Source: Solwaraspora sp. WMMA2065 (GTDB lineage: Bacteria > Actinomycetota > Actinomycetes > Mycobacteriales > Micromonosporaceae). Taken from it: 64,000 bases of DNA. The notes beneath the pieces were generated by a model, which worked only from the letters and a program-made list of their open reading frames with translations, searched no databases and was not told the DNA's origin. This document shows positions 47,884-61,586 of the stretch, piece after piece (the first letter of the stretch is position 1; the number at the start of each line of letters is the position of its first letter). Location of the stretch: contig NZ_CP128361.1 in NCBI RefSeq assembly GCF_030345075.1, positions 3,906,001-3,970,000 on the forward strand, given 5' to 3'. A program made the position numbers and the translations under genes.

Positions 47884-47932
47884 TCGACCCGTGAGGGTCG
47901 AATCTCCCTACTTCAGCAGGGGGAGATGTCAA
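47884..47932 (-). mobile_element. Possible relic of an IS200/IS605-type end (two hairpins)
   Basis: On the minus strand TTGACATCTCCCCCTGC-TGAA-GTAGGGAGATT (47901-47932) forms a decayed palindrome of the kind found at IS200/IS605 ends. A perfect 7-bp stem with a GTGA loop (47884-47901) follows. No TnpA or TnpB frame is nearby, so this would be a solo or miniature remnant. Recognition is from memory of such ends, not from a search. Confidence 0.35.
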
Positions 47933-47958
47933 CGACACTCCTCAGGCTCGCCGAGCCG

Positions 47959-48010
47959 CCGGGTGCGGGCGGGTGGGTCACCGGACGGTGGCCCACCCAC
48001 CCGCACCCGG
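47959..48010 (-). terminator. Strong 24-pair hairpin after binding-protein gene
   Basis: 24-position stem (one C-A mismatch, one G-U) with a 4-nt loop, starting 6 bp past the stop codon at 48016. It would separate the binding protein from the permease transcript. Confidence 0.85.
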
Positions 48011-48015
48011 GTCGG

Positions 48016-49050
48016 TCAGGATTCGGCGTTCGGGGCCAGGTCGAAGTTGACGACCTGCTCCGGCTCCAGGCCCGGCGGGATCGCTCCGGCGCCCTGCAGG
48101 ATCGCGATGCTGCGGGCGATCCGCTGGCTGTCCAGCGCACCGACCGGCACACCGGAGCTGGTCGACTTCACGAAGGCGGCCATCAGTTCCAGTTCGGCGG
48201 CGGCGGCGGCCGGGTTGGCCTCCTCCACGTTCTCGGCCAGGATCTCGCCGGCCTCCTCCGGGTTGGTGATGCTGTACTCCAGGCCCTTGAGCAGTGCCGC
48301 GCTGAAGCGCTTCACCATCTCCGGGTCCTCCTCGGCGATCGCCGTCGAGGTGATCAGCACGTTGCCGTACAGGTCGGTCATGATGTCGCTGTACGGCAGC
48401 ACCACGGCGGTCTTGCCCTGCGCGACGGTCTCCACAGTGGGCTTACCGACCACGAACTGGCCGATGCCGTCCACCGACCCGGAGGCCAGGGTGCCCATCA
48501 GGGTCTGCGGAGCGCCGTTGACCCACTCGACCTTGGTCTCGTCGATGCCGGCCAGCGAGGCGTACGTCGGGAACAGGTTGCGCACCACCGAGCCGGGGGC
48601 GTCGGCGAGCGTCTTGCCCTCCAGGTCCTTGGGGGTGGTGATGCCGCTGCCGTCGAGCGCGATGATCGCCGCCATGGTGCGCTGCTGGATGCCGGCGACC
48701 ACGACGAAGTCCTTCGCCTCGCCGTTGCCGTACTGCAGCAGCCCGCCGGTCATGTCGATCGGGGTGAAGTGCGCCTGTCCAGCGACGACGGTCTTGATGT
48801 TGTCGCCGGTGCCGGCACCTGCTTTGACCTCTACGTCGAACCCGGCCTCCTCGAAGAAGCCCTTGTCCTTGGCGACCCAGGCGTAGGAGTCCCGGCCGAA
48901 GTTACCGAAGGAAGTGAGATACGTCACTTTCTTCAATTCCTCGGTGCCACCGGCATTCGCCTCGCCACCGTCGTCCGCGCTGCAGCCGGCAGTGACCGCG
49001 AGCGCCGCCGCGAGGGCCGTGGCGGCGATCGTACGGGTGAGCCTTGTCAT
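48016..49050 (-). CDS. ABC substrate-binding lipoprotein (NMT1/ThiY/SsuA-like)
   Basis: 344 residues. Signal peptide MTRLTRTIAATALAAALAV with lipobox VTAGC (Cys about 23). The mature part is a type II binding fold: TSFGNFGRDSYAWVAKDKGFFEEAGFDVEV, QAHFTPIDMTGGLL, PKDLEGKTLADAPGSV. This resembles NMT1/THI5 and alkanesulfonate proteins. ATG 49050 has AAAGGA 9 bp upstream. Divergent from the ATPase gene. The thiamine operon 3 kb away hints at a pyrimidine precursor ligand, but no THI box was found in front of it. Confidence 0.9.
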   Translation of the reverse strand: MTRLTRTIAATALAAALAVTAGCSADDGGEANAGGTEELKKVTYLTSFGNFGRDSYAWVAKDKGFFEEAGFDVEVKAGAGTGDNIKTVVAGQAHFTPIDMTGGLLQYGNGEAKDFVVVAGIQQRTMAAIIALDGSGITTPKDLEGKTLADAPGSVVRNLFPTYASLAGIDETKVEWVNGAPQTLMGTLASGSVDGIGQFVVGKPTVETVAQGKTAVVLPYSDIMTDLYGNVLITSTAIAEEDPEMVKRFSAALLKGLEYSITNPEEAGEILAENVEEANPAAAAAELELMAAFVKSTSSGVPVGALDSQRIARSIAILQGAGAIPPGLEPEQVVNFDLAPNAES

Positions 49051-49079
49051 GAACGTGTGTCCTTTCCAACCCGACGGCC

Positions 49080-49106
49080 CCTCGACGAACCCGCAGGTCG
49101 TCGAGG
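49080..49106 (-). promoter_or_regulatory. Hairpin in leader of binding-protein gene
   Basis: Perfect 9-bp arms CCTCGACGA / TCGTCGAGG with a 9-nt loop, about 30 bp upstream of ATG 49050. The gap to the divergent ATPase (49051-49354) otherwise shows nothing definite. Confidence 0.5.
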
Positions 49107-49354
49107 CGACCGGAGGGGGTAGTTGGTCCGGCGCGGCAGCCGCTCGGTGGGGGCCGGACCGGTGCCGCGGTCGCGTTGGGAAACTTCGCGGGCAACAGAG
49201 TACGAGGGAAACCTGACCAATGCGACAGCCGGGCATCGTGGACCCTGCATCGCAATCAAAAGTGTTTACCGCGCGGGTGGTGCGTGGCCGGCACGATCCG
49301 GATACTCTGTCCCCCGCTTGTTGATCGACTCAGGACGAGGGAACTGTCGGCCCC

Positions 49355-50140
49355 ATGATCCAGCTCAGCGGAGTCGGACGGACGTTCGCCGGTCGCTCCG
49401 GCACAGTAGAGGCACTGCGCGGCATCGACCTCTCGGTGACCGCCGGTGAGTTCGTCGCGGTCGTCGGTCGTTCCGGCTGTGGCAAGTCCACCCTGCTCAG
49501 GCTCATCGCCGGACTGCTTCCGACGACGGCCGGCGAGATCACTGTCGGTGGTCAGCAGGTGGTCAAACCACGTCGGGACATTGCGATGCTCTTCCAACGC
49601 CCGGCCCTGCTGCCCTGGCGGTCAGTGCTGGACAATGTTCTGCTGCCGGCGGAGATCTTCGGGTTGCGCCGCAGGCAGCACCGGGCAAAGGCCTTGGAAC
49701 TGCTGGAGATGGTCGGGCTGGCCGGCTTCGACAAGCGGCTGCCGCACGAGCTGTCCGGCGGCATGCAGCAGCGGGTGTCGCTGTGCCGCTCGTTGCTCGC
49801 CGAACCACAGGTGCTGCTGATGGACGAGCCGTTCTCGGCGCTGGACGCGCTGACCCGGGAGGAGCTCTCCGTCGAGCTGCAACGGATCCACATGGAGCGC
49901 GCGGCGACCATCGTCTTCGTCACCCACTCGATCGACGAAGCCGTCCTGCTCGCCGACCGGGTCGTGGTGCTGAGCCCTCGACCAGGGCGAATCCGCAAGA
50001 TCGTACCGATCGACATTCCCCGCCCCCGCAGCCTGGGGCGCAACGCGCACACCGAGGACGTAGCCCGGTGCAGTGCGGAGCTGCACGAGGTGCTGATGGA
50101 ACGCGACGCACCGGCGACGGCCGGGATCGGAGGGTACTGA
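49355..50140 (+). CDS. ABC transporter ATP-binding protein (SsuB/ThiZ/TauB family)
   Basis: 261 residues. Walker A GRSGCGKST (about 39-47), Q-loop FQRPALLPWRSV, signature LSGGMQQR, Walker B VLLMDEPFSALDALTR and H-loop VTHSIDEAV. It should energise the permease and binding protein encoded on the opposite strand. ATG 49355. It is followed 3 bp later by the oxidoreductase, so the two are cotranscribed. Confidence 0.93.
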   Translation: MIQLSGVGRTFAGRSGTVEALRGIDLSVTAGEFVAVVGRSGCGKSTLLRLIAGLLPTTAGEITVGGQQVVKPRRDIAMLFQRPALLPWRSVLDNVLLPAEIFGLRRRQHRAKALELLEMVGLAGFDKRLPHELSGGMQQRVSLCRSLLAEPQVLLMDEPFSALDALTREELSVELQRIHMERAATIVFVTHSIDEAVLLADRVVVLSPRPGRIRKIVPIDIPRPRSLGRNAHTEDVARCSAELHEVLMERDAPATAGIGGY

Positions 50141-50142
50141 CC

Positions 50143-51084
50143 ATGCGGGTCAGCGTGTTCACCGAGCCGCACCGCGGCGCCAGCTACGACGACCAGCTCC
50201 GGCTGGCCCGGCTCGCCGAGGAGTCCGGGTTCGAGGGCTACCTGCGGGCCGACCACTACCAGTCGATGGGCGAGGAACTGGCGCTGCCGGGGCCGACCGA
50301 CGCCTGGCTGACCCTGGCCGCGCTGGCCCGGGAGACCTCCCGGATCCGGCTCGGCACGCTGGTCACCTCGGCGACCTTCCGGCTGCCCGGGCCACTCGCC
50401 GTGATGGTCGCTCAGGTCGACCAGATGAGCGGCGGCCGGGTCGACCTCGGCATCGGGGCCGGCTGGTACGCCCGGGAGCACACCGCCTACGGGCTGCCGT
50501 TCCCGTCCGTCGGGGAACGCTTCGACCGGTTGGCCGAGCAGCTCGAGGTGATCACCGGGCTGTGGCGTACTCCGGTCGGTGACAGGTTCAGCTTCCACGG
50601 CGACCACTACCAGCTGGTCGACGCTCCGGCGCTACCGAAGCCGGCGCAGCCGGCCGGCCCGCCGATCATCATCGGCGGACGAGGGCCGAAGCGGACCCCG
50701 GAGCTCGCTGCCCAGTTTGCCGACGAGTTCAACATGCCGTTCAAGTCGGTCGCCGAGACCGCGGCGGCTTACGAGCGGGTGACCGAGGCCTGTCACCGGA
50801 CCGGGCGCACCGAGCAGGGCCGACCGCCGCTGACCATGTCGGCCGGCATCGTCATCGCGATCGGGCGTACCGACGCCGAGGCGCAGCGCCGCGCCGCGCC
50901 GCTGCACGAGAAGAGCGCCCTGCCGCCGGAGGACCCGGTGATCGGTTCGCCGGCCCAACTGGTGGACCGGATCGGGGAGTTCTCGGCGGTCGGTACCAGC
51001 CGGGTACACCTGCGGTTCATCGACCTCGCCGATTTGGACCACCTGGAGCTGGTCGCTGCCGAGGTGCTGCCTCAGCTGGGCTGA
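50143..51084 (+). CDS. LLM-class F420-type oxidoreductase
   Basis: 313 residues of the luciferase-like TIM-barrel family, close to the Rv1855c group. MRVSVFTEPHRGASYDDQLRLA, LGTLVTSATFRLPGPLAVMVAQVDQMSGGRVDLGIGAGW and IIIGGRGPKRTPELAAQFAD are seen. Cofactor is probably F420 rather than FMN (family knowledge). Placed directly behind an SsuB-like ATPase, it may act on the imported compound, as SsuD does on sulfonates. Confidence 0.85.
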   Translation: MRVSVFTEPHRGASYDDQLRLARLAEESGFEGYLRADHYQSMGEELALPGPTDAWLTLAALARETSRIRLGTLVTSATFRLPGPLAVMVAQVDQMSGGRVDLGIGAGWYAREHTAYGLPFPSVGERFDRLAEQLEVITGLWRTPVGDRFSFHGDHYQLVDAPALPKPAQPAGPPIIIGGRGPKRTPELAAQFADEFNMPFKSVAETAAAYERVTEACHRTGRTEQGRPPLTMSAGIVIAIGRTDAEAQRRAAPLHEKSALPPEDPVIGSPAQLVDRIGEFSAVGTSRVHLRFIDLADLDHLELVAAEVLPQLG

Positions 51085-51152
51085 CCCACCGGCCCGGCGG
51101 CGGTCGCCCGGTCCAGGTCGACAGTGCGGGCGGCCGGCCGTAACCTCCCGGC

Positions 51153-56729
<5,577 letters not shown>

Positions 56730-56739
<10 letters not shown>

Positions 56740-57890
56740 GGCTGCTCCTCCCCTGCGAGTTCCCTGTTCGCGGCGGTGAACCGGCCGGGCCGAAACGGTG
56801 CCAGCGCCGGATCCGGATCGTCCCCGGCCGCCATGTCGGCGATCAGGTCGGCGGTCACCGGGGTCAGCACGATGCCGTGCCGGTGATGCCCGGTCGCCAC
56901 CAGCACTTCCCGGCCTGCGGTGCCGCCGCCGCCTCTGCCTGCGGAGCCGACGCCGGGCTGCTGGTGCCAGCCGAGCAGCGGCGCGTTGTCCGGCGTGCCG
57001 GGCCGGGCCGCCGCCTGCGCCTCGACCAGCTCGTGCTCGGCGATCTCCGGCAGCAGGTCGGCGGCGGCGCGCAGCAGTTCCAGCACCGCTCCGGCGGTGA
57101 CGATGGTGTCGCCCCGTTCCTCGACGGTGGCGCCGACGACAACCTCACCGTCGGCGCGGGGCACCAGGTAGACGTGCCGGCCGTCGGCGTACCCCCGGAT
57201 CACGTGCCGGAACCCGACGGCGCCGCCGGGGGCCCGCAGCCGCAGGATCTGGCCTTTTACCGGGCGGACCGGCAGCCCGGTCAGCGCCGCCGATCCGCAG
57301 CCGGCGGCGACCACGACGACCCGCGCGTCCAGTGCGGAAACATCGGTGACCGGCTGCGGGACGACGGTCACCCCGGCCCGGTCCAGCGCGGTGTCCAACG
57401 CCCCGACCAGCCGACGCGGGTCGACCTGGTGGTCGTCGGGCATCAGCGCACCGCCGCGCACCCTCGGCGCCAACGCCGGTTCGCGCTCGCGCAGCGCCGT
57501 GCCGCGCAGCAGCGTGATCGGCAGGTCCAGACTCCGCTGGTACGCCCAGAGCCGCTCCGCCTCGCGCCGGTCGTCGCCGGTGAGCGTGACGACCAGCGTG
57601 CCGTCGGTGCGGTAGCCGATGTCCTGGCCGGTGACGGCGGTCAGCTCGGCGGCGAACGCCGGCCAGCGGGCCGCCGAGTCGACCAGCAGCCGGGTCAGCT
57701 CGGCCTCGCCGAAGTGCGACTCGGCGACCGGGGCGAGCATCCCGGCGGCCACCGAGGACGCCCCGGACCCGGGTGCCGGGTCGTGGAGCGCGGTACGCAG
57801 CCCGCGCCGGGCGCACCGCCAGGCGATACTCATCCCGATCGGCCCGCCGCCGACCACCGCCACATCCGCGCCCTCGGCCGGCCCGGTCAT
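56730..57890 (-). CDS. thiO: Glycine oxidase ThiO
   Basis: 386 residues. FAD-dependent D-amino acid oxidase family; makes dehydroglycine for ThiG under oxygen. FAD site VAVVGGGPIGMSIAWR near residue 10, GAVGFRHVIRGYADGRHVYLVPR in the middle and ATGHHRHGIVLTP near the end. It implies the aerobic route rather than ThiH. It overlaps thiE by four bases. Confidence 0.94.
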
Positions 57891-58558
57891 CGTGTCGCGC
57901 CCGTCCCGGCGGCGGGCCGCTGCCGTACCGCGGTCAGCAGGTCAGCAGTGGCCCGGCCCGGATCGGCGGCTCCGGCGATCGCGCCGACCACCGCGACCCC
58001 GTGCGCCCCGGCGGCCAGCAGCTGCACAACCCGGTCCACAGTGACCCCGGCGATCGCGATCACCGGCACGTCGACCGTAGCGGCGACGGCGGCCAGCCCG
58101 GCCGGCCCGATCGGGTCGGGCAGCCCGGTCTTCGTGCCGGTGGCGTAGCACGGCCCGACCCCCAGGTACGTCGCCCCGGCCGCGACCGCCGCCCGCCCGG
58201 TGGCCGGCTCGCGGGCGGTGGCACCGAGGATCGCGGCCGGCCCGAGCACCCGGCGGGCGGCGTCGACCGGGAGGTCCAGCGCGCCGACGTGCGCGCCGGC
58301 CGCACCGGTCGCGAGCGCGACGTGCAACCGGTCGTTGACCAGGCAGGTCACCTGGTACGCGGCACATTCGGCGACCGCGCGCACGGTCAGGTCGTACGCG
58401 TCCCGGTCGGACATGTCGTCCTCGACGCGGACCTGCACGACCAGGTCGGCGGCGGCGCCGGCGGCGCGGGCGGCGGCCAGCGCGGCCCGCAGTACGCCGA
58501 GCGGGTCGCACCCGGGTCGGGTGTCGGTGATCAGATGCAGTCGCCCAAGGGACGGCAC
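57887..58558 (-). CDS. thiE: Thiamine-phosphate synthase ThiE
   Basis: 223 residues. Joins HMP-PP and thiazole phosphate. LHLITDTRP, VQVRVEDDMSDRD, CLVNDRLHVALATGAAGAHVGALDLPV, YLGVGPCYATGTKTG and IAIAGVT are conserved. The first gene after the TPP riboswitch; AGGGAGGAG, part of the riboswitch 3' end, is its ribosome site. Confidence 0.95.
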   Translation of the reverse strand: MPSLGRLHLITDTRPGCDPLGVLRAALAAARAAGAAADLVVQVRVEDDMSDRDAYDLTVRAVAECAAYQVTCLVNDRLHVALATGAAGAHVGALDLPVDAARRVLGPAAILGATAREPATGRAAVAAGATYLGVGPCYATGTKTGLPDPIGPAGLAAVAATVDVPVIAIAGVTVDRVVQLLAAGAHGVAVVGAIAGAADPGRATADLLTAVRQRPAAGTGATR

Positions 58559-58565
58559 GGCAACG

Positions 58566-58657
58566 CTCCTCCCTGCGCCGGCATTACCCGGATCAGGTTC
58601 GACGGTCGGAGGCCGCGTCAGCCTCCCTCTCAGCCCGGTGCACCGGGCTCCCGTGGG
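58566..58657 (-). promoter_or_regulatory. TPP riboswitch (THI element)
   Basis: Leftward reading gives CACGGGAGCCC, GGGCTGAGAGGGAGGC, then GAACCTGATCCGGGTAATGC and AGGGAGGAG, the full conserved set of the TPP aptamer. Its 3' end merges with the thiE ribosome site, so control is probably at translation initiation, shutting the thi operon when TPP is high. Confidence 0.95.
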
Positions 58658-58675
58658 TTACTTGCCTGTTACCGT

Positions 58676-58917
58676 ACGACGGTCTCGTCGATCCGCCAAG
58701 GGCCGATCCGAGGCAACCTTCGGTCGCTGCCCACCCCGCCGCTGTCGGCCGTGACCAGGCTCACCATCAGCTGGGCGAACAAAGATCACGCGCAGACCGG
58801 ATGCGACATTGGCGCAGGTGACTGCCGGTAGTCATGCTGTCCGCGGTAGCGCAGGTGGCCCTTCGGGGTTCCCGCAGCCGCCCTACGCGACCCTCTGGTC
58901 GGCCGGACCCAGAAGCG
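58676..58917. other. Gap between thi operon leader and DUF397 genes
   Basis: About 240 bp; it should hold the thi promoter. Nothing else seen. Confidence 0.5.
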
Positions 58918-59118
58918 TCAGCTGGTGAAGGTGCCAGCCCTCGCGGCGGCGACGAAACTCGACCAGCTCGCTGGGGCGACTACCAGCACCGGACCAGCCG
59001 GATCCTTCGAGTCCCGCACCCCGACAACGCCACCCGGCCCGTCCGCCATCTCGACACACTCGCCCTGGTTGTTCGACCGGCTGCTCTTCCGCCAGTTGGT
59101 GGAACCAAAGTCGATCAT
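58918..59118 (-). CDS. DUF397 protein, copy B
   Basis: 66 residues. DUF397 signature WRKSSRSNNQGECVE, then VVGVRDSKDPAGPVLVV and WSSFVAA. Such proteins are encoded beside XRE/DUF5753 regulators across actinomycetes and act with them in development or as antitoxin-like partners. By count it matches copy A at 52 of 66 positions. GGGAG lies 7 bp before ATG 59118. Confidence 0.92.
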   Translation of the reverse strand: MIDFGSTNWRKSSRSNNQGECVEMADGPGGVVGVRDSKDPAGPVLVVAPASWSSFVAAARAGTFTS

Positions 59119-59202
59119 CGCCGTACTCCCTTACGGATCGGATCACGCCTCGGCGGTCGAAGTCACGAGGCGGCGTCGCGGCGGAACTCCACCGACCGCC
59201 AA

Positions 59203-59403
59203 TCAACTCGTGAGGGTGCTGTTCTTCGTAGCGGCGACGAAGCGTGACCAGCTTGCCGGGGCGACCACCAGCACCGGACCAGCCGGATCCTTCGAGTCCC
59301 GCACCCCGACGACCCCACCCAGTCCGTCCGCCACCTCGACGCACTGACCCTGGTTGTTTGATCGGCTGCTCTTGCGCCAGCTAGCTCCGGAAAGATCGAT
59401 CAT
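59203..59403 (-). CDS. DUF397 protein, copy A
   Basis: 66 residues, WRKSSRSNNQGQCVE through WSRFVAATK. ATG 59403 overlaps (ATGA) the TGA where the upstream regulator would end if its frame were restored, so the pair was once coupled. Tandem with copy B, period 285 bp. Confidence 0.92.
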   Translation of the reverse strand: MIDLSGASWRKSSRSNNQGQCVEVADGLGGVVGVRDSKDPAGPVLVVAPASWSRFVAATKNSTLTS

Positions 59404-59536
59404 GACTCGCACTCCTTCGCGGTCCGCCAGAAGAGGTCACGACTGGCCTGCTCGCTCAGCGCCCGGCCAGCGATGTCGGTGAAGGTCCAAGCGTACCGCT
59501 CAGCCTCATCCGGCCGATCGAGGAACAGAGCTCCTG

Positions 59537-60280
59537 TCAGCTCCTCCACGTAGAATAGACAGTCGTCGGCTCGTTCCCTTCTGGAAAATCAAGAAGAGTG
59601 AACGAACCGTGCGCCATCAGGCCGGCGTGCAGCCCGGCGCTGAAGGGCAGCACCCGGATCGAGACATTCGGCTGCTCCCCGGCCTGAGCCAGCCGACGCA
59701 ACTGTCCGGCCATGGTCTGACCGCTGCCGATCGGTCGACGCAGGATCGCTTCGTCGAGCACGATGTCGAACCTGGGCAGGTAGGGCTCCATTCGGGTCAG
59801 CAACCGCGCGCGACGCATCCGCATCTCGACCCTGCGCTCGATCTCCTCCGCCGGCACTTCGTACTGGTTCACGCTGAACACGGCAGTTGCGTACGGGCGG
59901 GTCTGCAGCACGCCGGAGACGAGCTCCGTATGGAATTCGCGGAGGTGGGCGGCGGCCTCCTCCAGACCGATGAACAGCTCGAACCAGGACGGGATGCTGG
60001 CGTAGTCGTGCCACCAGCCCTTCTCCTTGGTCTTCGGAGCCAGCGCGGCCAGCGCCTCGATGGTCTTCAGGTCAGCGCCGTACAGCTCGCAGAGCAGCAC
60101 CACGTCCTCGGTGCGGATCGGCACCTCACCCCGCTCCATCCGCAGCAGCTTGGTCGCCGGCCACTCCAACTCCCGGGCCGCCGTGGTCTGCGGCACCCCG
60201 GCCAACCGCTCACGCAGCCGACGCAGCTCCCGACCGAGCTGCCGCCGGGGCACCGACGAGTTCAACAATGCTGCGGGCAC
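59537..60280 (-). CDS. XRE/DUF5753 regulator, C-terminus frameshifted
   Basis: 247 residues from GTG 60280 (GGAGG 7 bp upstream). An HTH (about 8-65, RRQLGRELRRLRERLAGVPQ, LEWPATKLLRMERG) is followed by DUF5753 (HTELVSGVLQTRPYATAV, ERRVEMRMRRARLL, LPFSAGLHAGLMAHGSFTLLDF). After TTVY the frame ends early (STWRS, stop 59537). A different frame continues YVEELTGALFLDRP to TGA 59400-59402 at the DUF397 start. An indel near 59555 has thus removed about 50 residues; as it stands the protein is truncated. Confidence 0.82.
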   Translation of the reverse strand: MPAALLNSSVPRRQLGRELRRLRERLAGVPQTTAARELEWPATKLLRMERGEVPIRTEDVVLLCELYGADLKTIEALAALAPKTKEKGWWHDYASIPSWFELFIGLEEAAAHLREFHTELVSGVLQTRPYATAVFSVNQYEVPAEEIERRVEMRMRRARLLTRMEPYLPRFDIVLDEAILRRPIGSGQTMAGQLRRLAQAGEQPNVSIRVLPFSAGLHAGLMAHGSFTLLDFPEGNEPTTVYSTWRS

Positions 60281-60591
60281 GTTGCCACCTCCAGATATGC
60301 CACTCAACGACGACATGAAGATCGACAGGCGACAGTCACTCGACAGTTGACATATCTCTACCACGAGACCACGACAGCGTTGTCGACCGCCAATTGATCA
60401 TCGACTGACGGCTGGCCTGCGAATCGGCATGAAGCACCACGATCCGCAGCCGGTCTCCACTCCACGCAATGCAGTTACCTGATCATCGGCGGAAGTCCAG
60501 CCGAGTAGACAAGATCATGTGAGGCTCAGATACCTTACGGGCGCGACGTAGGGTATCTGAGCCTCACATGATCTTGTAAATGCAGTTCCGG
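60281..60591. other. Gap holding long hairpin, upstream of XRE regulator
   Basis: 311 bp, lower GC than average, with no gene. It contains the 31-bp-stem hairpin and must hold the regulator promoter. Confidence 0.6.
60509..60577. repeat. 31-bp-stem inverted repeat with 7-nt loop
   Basis: The arms at 60509-60534 and 60552-60577 are perfect 26-bp reverse complements; a T-G wobble and four more pairs continue inward to a 7-nt loop (60540-60546). It lies 15 bp past the aldo/keto reductase stop. Possible roles: terminator, RNA duplex, or a palindromic mobile element. Confidence 0.92.
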
Positions 60592-61581
60592 TCAGCTCAG
60601 CGAGCCGCCGGGGCCGGCGGGCTCCGGCAGGATCGACCGCAGTTCGGCGAGGTCGGCGGCGTCCGGCTGCCACGACCCGGCGGCGGCGTTCGCCCGTACC
60701 TGCTCGGGGGTGGTCGCCCCGGCGATCACCGACGCCACGGCCGGCTGCGCGGCCAGGCCGCCGATCGCGACCGCGAGCAGCGGCAGGTCCCGCTTCGCGG
60801 CGTACGCGTCGAGGGCCTCGATGACGTCCCACGGCGCTCCGGCGAGCCGGGCGGCGTACCGGCTGCTCTCGCCGGCCAGCCGGCTACCCGGCGGCGGCGC
60901 CTCGCTCCGGCGGTACTTGCCGGTCAGCAGCCCGTCGGCGAGCGGGAAGTACGGCAGCAGCCCCAGGCCGAAGCGCTGGCAGGCCGGCACCACTTCCCGC
61001 TCCACCCGCCGGTCCAGCAGGTTGTACTCGTTCTGGGCGCTGACGAACGGCGACAACCCGGCGGTACGCGCGGTCCACGCGGCGTCCGCGATCTGCCAGC
61101 CGGCGAAGTTCGAGCAACCCACATAGCGGACCTTGCCGGCGCGTACCAGGTCGTCCAGGGCCCGCAGGGTCTCCTCAACCGGGGTGACCGGGTCCGGCTC
61201 GTGGAACTGATACAGGTCGATGTGATCGGTGCCGAGTCGGCGCAGCGACGCCTCGACGGCCCGCACGATGTACCGCCGGGAGCCGCGTACCCCGTGGTCG
61301 ACGCCGTTCATGCCGGACATGTCCATGCCGAACTTGGTGGCCAGCACCACGTCGTCGCGGCGGCCGCGCAGCGCCGCCCCGAGCTGTTCCTCGGAACCAC
61401 CCGAAGGCGTGCCGTAGATGTCGGCGGTGTCGAACAGGGTGATCCCGGCGTCGAGTGCGGCGTCGACCACCGCCCGGGTGCCGGCCGCGTCCAGCTTGCG
61501 GCCGAAGTTGTTGCAGCCGACCCCGACCGCCGACACCATCAACCCGGAGTTGCCCAACCGGCGGTAGATCATCTCAGCCAT
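60592..61581 (-). CDS. Aldo/keto reductase
   Basis: 329 residues, (beta/alpha)8 NAD(P)H-dependent reductase of the AKR11/YghZ-like group. The catalytic set is visible: LFDTADIYG (Asp, Tyr about 50-56), VVLATKFG (Lys), and HIDLYQFHEPD (His). Substrate unknown. ATG 61581 begins MAEMIYRRLGNSGLMV; the frame stays open upstream into the ABC-F gene. It lies 5 bp after the ABC-F stop, probably cotranscribed. Confidence 0.92.
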   Translation of the reverse strand: MAEMIYRRLGNSGLMVSAVGVGCNNFGRKLDAAGTRAVVDAALDAGITLFDTADIYGTPSGGSEEQLGAALRGRRDDVVLATKFGMDMSGMNGVDHGVRGSRRYIVRAVEASLRRLGTDHIDLYQFHEPDPVTPVEETLRALDDLVRAGKVRYVGCSNFAGWQIADAAWTARTAGLSPFVSAQNEYNLLDRRVEREVVPACQRFGLGLLPYFPLADGLLTGKYRRSEAPPPGSRLAGESSRYAARLAGAPWDVIEALDAYAAKRDLPLLAVAIGGLAAQPAVASVIAGATTPEQVRANAAAGSWQPDAADLAELRSILPEPAGPGGSLS

Positions 61582-61586
61582 GTCGG

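Larger units (their letters stand above)
47583..48015. other. 433-bp gap between permease and binding-protein genes
   Basis: No credible gene. It holds the terminator of the binding-protein gene (47959-48010) and, at 47884-47932, two hairpins resembling an IS200/IS605-type end; the rest is featureless. Confidence 0.6.

Noticed and set aside
49051-49354. THI box before the NMT1-like binding protein
   Set aside because: Words such as ACCTGACCAATGC are superficially similar, but CTGAGA and the GGATAATGC core are missing.
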